Below, in pieces: positions 45,785 through 57,353 of a DNA stretch of 64,000 bases. The notes below the pieces were generated by a model that searched no databases, was not told where the DNA came from, and saw nothing but the letters and a program-made list of their open reading frames with translations. Source of the stretch: Branchiostoma lanceolatum (taxonomy: Eukaryota > Chordata > Leptocardii > Amphioxiformes > Branchiostomatidae); NCBI RefSeq assembly GCF_035083965.1, contig NC_089736.1, positions 7,753,501 through 7,817,500 of the forward strand. Direction: 5' to 3'. Made by a program: the position numbers and the translations under genes. Each line of letters starts with the position of its first letter. Position 1 is the stretch's first letter.

Positions 45785-45930
45785 TGAATGAATGAATGAA
45801 TGAATGAATGGCTGAATGAATGAATGAATGAATGAATGGATGGATGGATGGGTGGGTGGATGGATGGATGGGTGGATGGATGGATGGATGGATGGATGGA
45901 TGGATAAATAAATGAATGAATCGATCGATC
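45785..45930. repeat. (GAAT)n/(GGAT)n microsatellite
   Basis: A block of tgaa units passes into a block of tgga units and ends in gatc units. It produces the His-Pro-Ser-Ile repeats seen in minus-strand ORFs. Confidence 0.92.
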
Positions 45931-47997
45931 GATCAATATCAATACTCAATATGAACGATATTCTAAACGTCCTTGGTCTAAAAGTAATGTAAACCATGTA
46001 CGTTTGTATTACTTTCACCTCTTGTTCGATCTAGTCTATCCAAGCGGTGTAACAAATGCATAACAGTTAGTCGTCTCTTGTTCACTGATATGATGTGAAT
46101 GTGGTATGAGTCCTGACGTGGCAAACGTCTATCGGCTGGTCAACTCCTCTGGTGTCTTATCTGTCTATTTGGCCTATTTCTACTCTTCCCGGCCACGTCT
46201 GGAGTCTGGTAGAGGCTACCGCAACCCTGCAGTACGTATAAACGACAGAGACTACACATACCGTTCCGGGTCAGAGAGAGGTGCAGTACCCTCACGTAAC
46301 ACTAGGGGCAGAAAGTTTCCTCACTTTGAATCAATGACTAGTGCTAAAAAAAAAACATTTTTCTGTCGCCCTTTCACCATGCGATGTTAAACAAACCAAT
46401 CTTAACCTACATTCACCAAGAGACAAAAAGAAGCTGAACCTATATATTAGAGTAGTTTTATAACGCATGTTTGTAGATTAGCATTAGCTTAGAAGTCCTG
46501 TCACTTTATGTACGTTATTACGACTTTTAGATTTGTATGCATGTACAAATAGTGCATGAATGTATACTCAAGACTATCATTCAATAAAGTAGGTCACCAG
46601 TAAAGGAAGGTCTTGGTCCAGAGACGGGGACACCTGTAGAACTCTGGTTGACTGAGTTCTTATCCATACCGATGCCTCAGATATGTTTGCTTTGTCTAGT
46701 GAGATAGGAGCTCGAGAACAGTGCTGTGCATTTAGCAGCAGTAGGGTGAAAGCACGCAGTCGCAGACCTAAAAGGGGTTGTGGGATAGGGGCTCAGCGAA
46801 TGTCGTGCTTGAATAAGATTCAAACTTAGAAGGCTGAGAACTGACAGAAACACTCTGTAGAATTGTTTGATCGTCTTATCCAAGCCTCATCATAAGTTTG
46901 TGTAAGATTGTGAGGTGCTTTACTCAGATTGTTCATTCAGTGTATTTTTCGTAGGAGAATGATAAAATTCTATTGAATGCTGAGCACAAGTCAGTTGCTT
47001 TTATACAAAAAGGAAAAAAAACGGAACGCGCGCCCTAGACGATGGTTTTCTGTCAATCTATGAGGACAACATGTGAACAGTACTCATGCATTACACACAC
47101 AAAATTAGATACTTCATTCCATTTTTGTCTCAGTCGTAGGTTTTATAACTATGAAAGCCTAATACGAGGCGTTCATCAAACCCCTGACACGCCCTCTACT
47201 GCCCTGTGAATACTGCAGAACCGATGTCCACACATGTAGACTGGGTGTGGCTCTATTTTTTTTGTCCGGTCCGTCCGTTTGGAGCACCGTTATGCGCACT
47301 CAAGGTAAGGCTGGACGATTGTGCTTCTATCTGTGAATGTTTAGTAGATATGAGACATTTTACATTCACAAAAAATTCCCCTTTTTGCTGTTTTATAGTC
47401 GTCTGTTGTTTTGTGACCTATATTCTATCGATTTTGCCCCATGTATTTGTAGAATGTGTATATGTGCTCAGTAAGTTGAAATTATCCTGGTAGTTGTGCT
47501 GCTCTTCAGTCACGTTTTGTGTGTATATTTTGTCTGATATTTCTACAAAATGTACATGTACGTTTTCCTAATATCCTTTTCCTCTACGAGTTGTGGACGA
47601 GGATTCGATACATTTTTAAAATATCTTTTGTTTTTCCGCTCCTATAAATTTGCAAATTATACTTTCACTTAACTAATACACGGCCCTTTCTATTGCTTTG
47701 TTGTTAGGTAAATCGTTGTTAAACTCTTGAATATTGTTCCTCCTCCAACAGACAAGAGTGTCAGTATGACCAGACACGGGATACTCGAGTTCATCAGAAC
47801 AATGACTTGACCTAAAACCTTAAGAACACAGAATGACAAGAGTATAACTTAAGGTGAAAAGACTCCAACTACCGACGTGTACTTTGCGTCTAGAGACCTC
47901 GTTGAGCTTTTGAAGAAGCGATCGGGACAAAAATAAAGAGTGGACCAATTATTTGCCTGACTAAACGTCGAACTAACAGAAGAAACGACTCATCAGG
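45931..47997. other. intergenic DNA upstream of the large mucin
   Basis: No supported coding exon on either strand; AT-rich with short polypurine and polypyrimidine tracts. The promoter of the mucin gene should lie near its right end, with ATG at 47998 in aggATG context. Confidence 0.4.
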
Positions 47998-50900
47998 ATG
48001 CGTCACTTGAAAGGTCAGCAGAGACCACTGATGGTGCTACTGTTCGTTGGTTTGTTAGGTAAGCAATCATTTTTTTGCGACGCCTCAGGGGCGGAGTCAT
48101 TTATTATTGCCATTTCTTTTGAACTTTGTACGAGGGCGTTGCTTAAAACGTGAATGCGTGGACTGTGACGAAACTCAAACATAATTCTATGTCTCCATAG
48201 CTATCATCTCTTGAGAAGGTACAAAAATTCATAACACTTACAACTTTTAAGCCTGGACTAATATCAGCTCTAGTCGTCCACCTATGTATATATTAATTTA
48301 CTTACTTTGATATTTTTCCTTATTTCAGGTTTTACCGTTGCTACATCTGGAGAGACGTCTGCTCCGACACCCGTGTCAAACCCAGGCACCCTCACACCAA
48401 CTGAACTCTCCCCAACGTTACTCCCCACAGCCACTCTTACAAGCTTCCACACGTCGGTTAGTGCGACCCCTCAACTCACCTTACCACCGGGTACCGTTTA
48501 TCCTACTGAGACTTACACCCAGACGGCGCTTCCCTTAACAGATGGGTCTTTAGTATCCCCTTCTGCTACAAGATCTCTCTTTCTGGAATCTGGAGACGTT
48601 TCTTCTACTGTGACGATTTCTGAGTCCCCAGTCGGAAGTCTAAGTCCGTCGTTTTTATTAGAATACAGCACTAACGAAGCCCCCTTCACACCCATCACTA
48701 TTCCCACCGCAACAATGTCTCTCCTAACCCCCTTTGAGCCCTCTATGGTAACATCTGTTCTAACCGATACAACTCAAAAACTCCCAACCATATCTACAGA
48801 TCTACTACCATCCACAATATTCACATCTGAGGATTTCAATTCTACTTTGATGCCATCCGTTGCTGAAAGTCCAGAGACTACCACTCCCAATGAAATGTTG
48901 TCTTCCCTTTCTATGTCTTACAATTCCATTGTCATGACATCATTTTCGGAGGTTATAGACACTACGGCAAGTATCGAACCATCGATAACTTTGGTCACAT
49001 CCGTTGCTTTAGAATATGTTTCCATGGAAACGTCAAGCCCGTCAGCCTTCAGCATCAATGGCGTGACGTCACTGCCACCAGCTGGCACCCCCACAATGGG
49101 CTACTTCTCTTCCTTTATCGTATCTGCCACTATGATACCTGACGGAATCATTCTTACCGAAACGTCTAGCTTTCTCATTGAACCTAGCATTACAATGACG
49201 CCTAGCTTATTCAATGAATCTAGCATCACTGAGACGTCTAGCTTTTTCCTTGAACCTAGCATTACAATGACGCCTAGCTTATTCAATGAATCTAGCATTA
49301 CTGAAACGTCAAGCTTTCTCCTTGAACCTAGCATTACAATGACGCCTAGCTTATTCAATGAATCTAGTATTACTGAGACGTCTAGCTTTCTCATTGAACC
49401 TAGCATTACAATGACGCCTAGCTTTTTCATTGAATCTACCATTACTGAGACGTCTAGCTTTCTCATTGAACCTAGCATTACAATGACGCCTAGCTTATTC
49501 AATGAATCAAGTATTACCGAGACGTCTAGCTTTCTCATTGAACCTAGCATTCCAATGACACCTAGCTCATTCAATGAATCTAGTATTACCGAGACGTCTA
49601 GCTTTCTCATTGAACCTAGCATTACAATGACGCCTAGCTTGTTCAATGAATCTAGCATCACTGAGACGTCTATCTTTCTCATTGAACCTAGCATTACAAT
49701 GACGCCTAGCTTGTTCAATGAATCTAGCATTACCGAGACGTCTAGCTTTCTCATTGAACCTAGCATTACAATGACGCCTAGCTTTTTCATTGAACCTACC
49801 ATTACTGAGACGTCTAGCTTTCTCATTGAACCTAGCATTACAATGACGCCTAGCTTATTCAATGAATCTAGCATCACTGTGACGTCTAGCTTTCTCATTG
49901 AACCTAGCATTACAATGACGCCTAGCTCATTCAATGAATCTAACATTACTGAGACGTCTAGCTTTCTCATTGAACCTAGCATTACAATGACGCCTAGCTT
50001 ATTCAATGAATCTAGCATCACTGTGACGTCTAGCTTTCTCATTGAACCTAGCATTACAATGACGCCTAGCTCATTCAATGAATCTAACATTACTGAGACG
50101 TCTAGCTTTCTCATTGAACCTAGCATTACAATGACGCCTAGCTTGTTCAATGAATCTAGCATCACTGAGACGTCTAGCTTTCTCATTGAACCTAGCATTA
50201 CAATGACGCCTAGCTTATTCAATGAATCTAGCATTACTGAGGCGTCTATCTTTCTCCTTGAACCTAGCATTATGACCGACACGTCTAGCATTCTGGCTTT
50301 GCTAGAAACAAGCACGTATTTGGTAACACCAAGCCCCGCAAACCTTACTTCTGAAACAGTGACAGTCACAATTTTACCTAGCTCATTTCCGTCGCCCTTT
50401 GTCCCTCTGCAAAGTACTCCCTTACTTGCAGATACAGTCTTCCCCTCTTTCAGTCTCACGGTGTCTGAGGGCATCGAAGAGACGTTTCTCTCTACACTAC
50501 CTTTCACTTCCATGGCGGTGGAACTGGAACCCACTTTTCTTGTAACTACACCACTTTTGCAGACATCTTCTAGTCCAATAACAATGACATCTTTCCCAGA
50601 AGCTAACTTTATAACAGTCACGTCTATACTTACATCCCCCAATCCTATAACCGATCTCCCCATCACATTTGACTTCACTGTGTCTACTTTACTTGCTACG
50701 AGCTTTCCTTTTATTTCATCTACTGCAATAGCAAACACTCCTGAACTTACATCTTTTACCATGGATGGTACGCCACTATCAAACTCGACAGCCATTCTTT
50801 CCTCCTTGTTTCCGACGTCTATCCTAGAATTTTCCAGCTTCATTGAAGAGACATCTATTCTAGAGAGTGATTTCGTCTCTTCCATTGACATATCTAGTGG

Positions 50901-53900
50901 CATATCTGCATTGTCTACTGAGCCCCCAGACTCCATCCTTGTCGACACTGTTGCGGTTACATCCTTTGAACTTTTGCCATCGGCTTCGTCCTTCCGAGAA
51001 ACTGTTTCCCTCACACCGTCTTTTGTAACAGTTGATGTTACAACATTTCCTTCCTTCTATCAAGACGCATCTTCTACAGTCACTCCTGGACTTATGGACG
51101 TATCCACTCTCGAAACCACTTTCATGCCTGTAACTACAGAGATGATTTCTCTTACTGAGACCGTCGACATTGGAGATACTCCTTTGTCCACTTTCATCAT
51201 GCAAACTATAGATACCAGTCCTTTCGCTTCTACTGTCTTTGCCACGTCAGTGACAGAAGAAGAAAGATTCACCACAACATTTACGTTAGAAGCCTCCCCT
51301 ACTCAATTTATGAGTACTTCCTTGGAGATGTTTTCTTCAGCTACACTTCTTTTGTCCCCAGCTTCCGTCATCTCTTCTGAGCCCATTACTCCCACATCTG
51401 TTATCTTCACAGACTTTGTTTCTACTATCGTTGACTCTTCTGTCCAACCTATTTCAACGGCAACTATTTCCCCGTCGTTATCTGACAGTGGCACATCTAC
51501 ATTAGAAGCTATTGCTTCCACACTTGAACTAACGGCTGTGACTCCAACAGCAAGCGCTATCGAAGAAGTTTCCGCCTCTTTAGCTATTTCCCTGCCTCAG
51601 ACTTATAGTGACACACTCAGTACAACAATGTCCTTTCCGACCGACCCGGTAACGACAGCCCTCAGTTCCGTTGTCGTTACAACTCTTATGGAAACAACAA
51701 CAACATCAGAAATTACATCTGCGACGGCTAACATTACAACCGATTCACCAACAAGCACGGCCGTTGTAACAACAAGCCCCCCGACACAGGCAACAACCAA
51801 TGGCACAACAGAAGAAGAGTCCACGATGTTAACCACGACAGTTACGTTTGAAACAGTCTTCACCACAGAAGAAGTGATGACAGAGATAGCAAGCGTTACA
51901 GCGACACCGCCAACGGCTACGACAACAACAATGTTATCTGCCACATCAACCGCAAATGCTACATCAGAGGCAAATACAACTTCCACGCTGACAACACAAA
52001 CCTCAGAGGCACTAACACTGACATCAAAGGCACCGACGACTGCAAGTTCGACATCAGTAGCACCTACAACATCTCAAGCGACAGCGCCAACGTCTACGGC
52101 AGCATCAACAACAGTGGTGAACAGAACAGAAAATGTTACAACACTGGCGGCCACCAATGGGACCACACCAGCGCCAACCACCGCGACAACTGTCGTCACG
52201 ACTGCACTTCCTACAACTCCCGCAAGACCAGGTACAGATTTGCTGCTATTCTTGCTTTTAAAATAGTACGTTGAATAGACCTTTAGGAGTCAAATTTATC
52301 TCTTACCCTGGTGTCCACCAGACAACAGTTAAACTTGTTTGTACTTACGTGGTGTTACAGAGTCCCCACGGAAGGTTGTGCCGGCCGGACTCACGATGCA
52401 ACTGGACTTCAACTCAAACTACGATGACAGGAATTCTGTTGAATTTACCACCCTCGCCACACAAGTGGTAGAATCGGTAAGTACTATATATTTGTAAGGC
52501 ATCCATATTCTTTACACTGTAGTTGAGCTCAATACCAAATGCTGTCTTGCTGAATGGTGTTATAGGTTGTATAGTTAATTCAGAACTAATTAAGAACGGC
52601 ATTTGAATGCATGTTGACTTCATAGATTTCTTTTGGTTCATACAGCTTACAGCTGTCTACGAGGGAATCCCAGGATTCATTGAGGTTGTTATCATCAAAT
52701 TCGTGTAAGTGCATCTCTTTTTATCAATATTTTTATAATCCTGTCCCATTCGTTTCATCTTCCATCCATGAGTCGTTGCCACAGCATGTGCAGAACATGA
52801 GGTTCTTTTGCTTCAGTACCAAGGACAGTGTCATGCGCCCCAAAACATAATCATTTCTTTGATAGATCAAGACCTAACCATGACAAAACTCCTCCTATCC
52901 CCAGACCGGGCAGTGTTGTTGCCAGGTACGCCGCCGTGTTTGCCTCGGACCAGGCGGAGTCGGACAGCGCGATCCAGCAGCAGGTGCAGGCCAACCTGGC
53001 GGTGGCCATCAGCAACGGCACCTTCAACGGGACACTGAACGTCACCGACAGTCAGGCAGTGCAGCCCATAACACTCACAACGGACGGTACGTGATGGATG
53101 GATGGATGGATGGATGGATGTATGGATAGATGGATGGATGGATGGATGGATGGATGGATGGATGGATGGATGGATGGATGGGTGGGTGGATGGATGGATG
53201 GATGGATGGATGGATGGGTGGATGGATGGATGGATGGATGGGTCTGGGTGGATGGATGGATGGATGGATGGATTTGTAAGAGCGGTAGATACTAGTAGTT
53301 ATGCACAGGTATAGAGAAAGGTAGATAAATGAATGAGTGGATGGATTTACTCGCAAAGATTTCGTCTCAGCAGTTTGCATCTTCTAAGAGATGAGTTCGC
53401 TGATTTTGTTCCAGAGTTGGAGCTGGTTTCCACAGACTCGTCCTTCTGTACCCTGACGTGTGGGGAGGGGGGCGTGTGTCAGCTGGGTGAGAAGTTCCCC
53501 GGGGTGGTGATAGCGGAGTGCGTGTGTGTGGAAAACTACTGCTACACCGGCACGTGTGACATCATAGTGGACCAGGGCCCGAGATGCAGGTCAGCTATGC
53601 TTCTTCGATTATCAATTCTACTTCCACGTCCCCCTTTTGATGTATTGTTAATGGATATGAACCCACCGCTAGCCGTTTCTAGGGCTTCACTTTATGCAGA
53701 TTAGACACGAGCACGTAGTGAATAAATGGAAAAGATAATCTGTAGCGTCCTCCGTCTCCATATCCCAATTACAGACACGTGACTGGGACGTAGTGGATCG
53801 AATGAAGCAGATAATCTGTAGCGTCCCCCGTCTCTATTTCTCTATTCAGAGCTAGCTACGTCTATTGTTATAGCTGCTAAGTGTATTTGTTGTAGTTGCC

Positions 53901-56298
53901 CAGCAGACACCCTGTCCTGGTACCGGGGAGACCGGTGTGAAGTCACTTTGACCCAGGCTGAGATTATCGGGTTTGCCGTGGGCTGTACCGCCGGAGTCTT
54001 GGTGTTCATCGTCCTGTTGGTGGTTTGTATGGCCAAACGGGCTAAGAACATGCTGAAGGCACAAAGAGCCAGGCGGTAGGTCTATTGTATATCGGTCTGT
54101 TATGTCACCAAGTAGTGTTCAAGTAGTGCGCAGAATTAGAAGAACTGTCACAAATGATATTGTTTGCTTGCAGAATACTTTCTAACATACAATGTAACTT
54201 TTGTAAACAGATATTTCGAAGCTCAATTCTGTAAATGTTGTCATCGGTATGAGTGAAAGCTTGCAGTTCTCAATTGAGACAAAATCCTACTCTTACTTTG
54301 CATTGCATTGACTGCATTGTCAACCAAAAATAAAATCTACAGCAAGCGATTGATTGGTTACTACATCTATTAATTCCTAACCCAATGCACTGGCTAATTG
54401 TATTGTCTTTATCATTCAGTTTTGTTGATTCTTATTGGGGGATGTCTACAACAACACAACAACAGTTGTTTTATGTTTACCTACTTGTTTGTTTATTTTG
54501 CCTGCTTGTATATTTGCAGGTATAGATACGACAATGGTGGCTTCATACTGGGGAATGGATACAGTGCACATCATGTACGTAAGGGTTTTTTGTTTCTAAG
54601 TCATTGATAAACGCTGTAATACATTGTATCATATTATCTAGTCCCTCATCGCTTCCACGGAAATAAAGTCGGTTCTTAGTTCACAACCAGGATCTATTTG
54701 CAATCAACAGCCAACGTTTCGGTAACCGTCTGTCACCTTCAAAAAGGCAATACTGACGTTGTGTTTCAGACCGCATTGTAAGCAGCGACATCTAGCTGTG
54801 GTGTGTGGAATAGCACCAGTCAGATCCTGGTTGTGAATAAAGAGCCTGGTTATTTAATGCTTCACCTGATGAAACTGTTTACGAATTCCTGTACCGTTTC
54901 GCCCTCCCCACCAGCTGGCAGATACAGGGTTCTTCTCCCGGACGGGCAGGTACACCATCCCGCACACAAACAGCACGGCGTCCAGCCGGCTCTACACGTG
55001 GAACCCCACGGTGAAGAACGTACCGGGGGGAGAGGTGAAGGTTTTCATGGCCTTGATATACTCATGTTCCTTCTGTTTCAGAAAACATGGCACACAGAAC
55101 AGAAGCAATGCAACTCAGGCCATGTTGATTCGATTGTATGGATGACATACCCTGGTAACCCCAACACTGATGCGAGTGTGCATGAAAAAAAAAGTTTGGT
55201 AAAAAAAAAAGTGCATTCATTATAAAATCTAAGTGGTGAGGGAGATTGAACAAATGACTCAACATACAGATTGATATACCGAAGAATAGATTATTCATTT
55301 TTGTTCTTTCACATCTTCGTCTTTGACTTTGACTGTACTGCACTAGAGATCCCTCAAACACACTGTTTTTCAAAGTGGCGAATTTATAACCCAGCGAATT
55401 AATGTTAATTGAGGTTAGTGTTCAGCGGAAACACACTCTACTATTCTGCGATTTTCTACGTGAATTAAGGAAAATGGAAAATGTCACTTACAGCTCTATC
55501 TTCACGTACATGTTCTAACTCAGATCTGTTTGTGTTTTAGGTAAGAATCCCTCGTGCGCATGCGCATGGAAAGGTATTCCCGAGACAAGAGCAGATATAC
55601 GCACAGGTACCGTCTAGTACTCTCATCACAGAGATCTTTCAATGGTGTCTTGTGTGTTATTTGATTAGGTATGAATGTAATGTATAACAACGAGAGAGGT
55701 ACAAGCATGAGAGTTCCTATGAGTCGGTAAATTACATTATGGAACACAGTTAACTGTCGTCTAACTAAAAGAAATGGACTCACCTGAATCTTCCACTGGA
55801 TCACTCAGTCCTTTTTAGATTGCTCTAGATACGAGACTTTATGCACGCGTGACGTCAGCAATAAGTCAATGCTTGTTGAAATCTATATCGCCCCCCGTCC
55901 CGGTTACTAGTCATGCTTAGGTCCCAACGGGAAAAGGGGGCCCCGCCGGGTAGTTCACGGGCTGTTTTTTGGGCACTTTCGGTCGTGACCCCTACGTGGC
56001 CCCGTGGGATACCCTGCGGCTACCGGGCTATTTTTGGACCCAGCCTTAAAAGCCAGCCTTAAAATCAACGCGGGACACGGTAACGAATAGACGCCGTGAG
56101 GTAATCGTGCGAGCACCGGGAGGTACCCCCCCCCCCCGTACCCGGGACAAATTTGTTGCTTCGGGGCCCGGCCAGGACTACACCGCCGACGGGCACCGGT
56201 GCAATTGTGACCGTAGCATAAGCGAGGTAAACAGCTAGTGATGGAAAAGTTATTAACGTATCCACCTTTTTTTACAGACCATAGAGATGCGGTTCTGA
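47998..56298 (+). CDS. large transmembrane mucin with SEA and EGF-like domains, eleven exons
   Basis: Exons 47998-48058, 48329-52231, 52361-52476, 52646-52704, 52905-53086, 53415-53589, 53896-54075, 54520-54574, 54915-55034, 55541-55606, 56278-56298; phases agree and give about 1645 aa. The signal peptide ends near residue 22 ([11 protein letters not shown]). Exon 2 alone encodes some 1300 residues rich in Ser/Thr/Pro with 15 full 24-aa repeats (residues 297-656). Exons 3-5 form a SEA domain, with GSVVA at 1382-1386 matching the G/SVVV autocleavage site of MUC1-type SEA domains. Exons 6-7 give an EGF-like module (C1452-C1513), then a TM helix (about 1522-1545) and a tail of 100 residues with several tyrosines (YRYDN, EQIYAQ). 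The order matches membrane mucins of epithelia (MUC1/MUC13/MUC17-like), acting as a shed, glycosylated surface barrier. Orthology to a particular vertebrate mucin cannot be claimed. The last exon adds only TIEMRF. Confidence 0.9.
49156..50235 (+). repeat. 72-bp coding tandem repeat, 15 full copies
   Basis: 15 x 72 bp fit exactly between 49156 and 50235, followed by a partial copy. The 24-aa unit consists of two related 12-aa halves, [12 protein letters not shown] and [12 protein letters not shown], so an older 36-bp duplication preceded the array. Each unit has an N-glycan sequon (NES) plus Ser/Thr. Variants (SFFIES, SSFNES, TVTS) recur in blocks, indicating multi-unit duplications. Confidence 0.95.
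53091..53273. repeat. (GGAT)n microsatellite in mucin intron 5
   Basis: Begins within 5 bp of the donor of exon 5 and runs about 180 bp. It generates Met-Asp-Gly-Trp ORFs on plus and Ile-His-Pro-Ser on minus, neither genuine. Confidence 0.95.
53715..53850. repeat. two-copy tandem duplication in mucin intron 6
   Basis: The block agataatctgtagcgtcc, ccgtctc, tat occurs twice about 78 bp apart, each preceded by a gacac and acgtagtg segment. Confidence 0.75.
55880..56230. repeat. GC-rich interspersed element in mucin intron 10
   Basis: A sharp rise in GC content (ccccgccgggtagttcacgg, a poly(C) run at 56126-56138) against AT-rich surroundings. Its right end, ttgtgaccgtagcat, resembles ttgtgaccgaagcat at 5815-5829, where cccggtggtacc also occurs, so both belong to one dispersed family. 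Class unknown. Confidence 0.5.
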
Positions 56299-57353
56299 GG
56301 GTGTCTGCTACCAAGAGTGACTATATCCTGGAAACCGAACCGACAACGTCTTCCTCCCTATAGCTCAAATCTTATTTTTATAATATAAACATTATATATC
56401 AGGAATGATAAAGCATATAGATTTGTTATAAAAGTATATCAAATATAACTTTTCAAACGTGTGTATACATTGAACTGCGAGGACAAGTGGCGTATTTGTT
56501 ATCCCTCTATTTGAGTTTTTATTATGAATATGTAGTGTCCGCAGCTATGTATAAGCATTCCCCAGTGTAACTTGCCTGTATACCACTACCAAACATAAAG
56601 TGCTAAAAACTGAAAATATTTTAGGTCGAAGTCTATACATGAAATTACATTTGAAATTGTGATTGAAAGTATGATGCCTTTTGTAATGTATAGTACAGCT
56701 ATACTTATAGAGCGATGTTTTACATTGTCTCTCGAGCTCTGTTATATAGAGTTATAACTATCTATATAACTATATGTTTTTTCTTTGTATTTGCCTTTGA
56801 CCACGTTTCTTTCACCTCAATAGAATGTTAATTTTATCAATCATACCCATAACCGTTATGTGCATTCTTTTCACAATATTTGGGACAGATTTACAAGTTT
56901 GGTTATAGTGCTGAAATTGACGTTCGAGGTTCGACTTTGTACATGTGTAAGAACTATGGTAAAATCTGCATAAACCTCTTACAGCATCTTACATATCGAT
57001 TCTAGAGATCCGCACAACTTTGGCAGTGTTTTATAGTCACCTGGTAAAGACTAGCGTAAAGTGGTCGATATATATGCATCCGACGGCCTTATACGCGCAC
57101 AGAACTAATTTTGAGGGGTTTTTTGGCGACATCTCAGGGGCAGAGCATTTGGTGACGTGCTGTAATCGAGAAATACTAGTATTCTGAAATTACAGGAATT
57201 CATTCCCTATGGAGTTTGTTTTTGATCGAACTTATCGATCGTGGAGTTTGAACGTCGATGACAGTTGCTTTGTGGGTTACAGATCAGGGGCAGTTCAGGA
57301 AACTATGTGCATGTACTGTCAACTAAGGAAAAGGAAATTCAATACTCTGTCAT
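56299..57353. other. intergenic region between the two convergent mucin genes
   Basis: Holds the 3'UTRs of both convergent genes. AT-rich; no additional exon seen. Confidence 0.5.

Noticed and set aside
45728-46018. Ile-His-Pro-Ser repeat protein (minus)
   Set aside because: Direct product of a tetranucleotide microsatellite.
48338-48538. Alternative plus-strand frame overlapping the start of mucin exon 2
   Set aside because: Short, basic, and out of phase with the exon 1 signal peptide; the main frame is open for 1300 codons.
49101-51014. 637-codon open frame on the minus strand
   Set aside because: Lies entirely antisense to the mucin exon; its repeats mirror the sense repeats and it has no signal, domain or splice support.
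53075-53380. Met-Asp-Gly-Trp (plus) and Ile-His-Pro-Ser (minus) repeat proteins
   Set aside because: Read through a (GGAT)n microsatellite inside a mucin intron.
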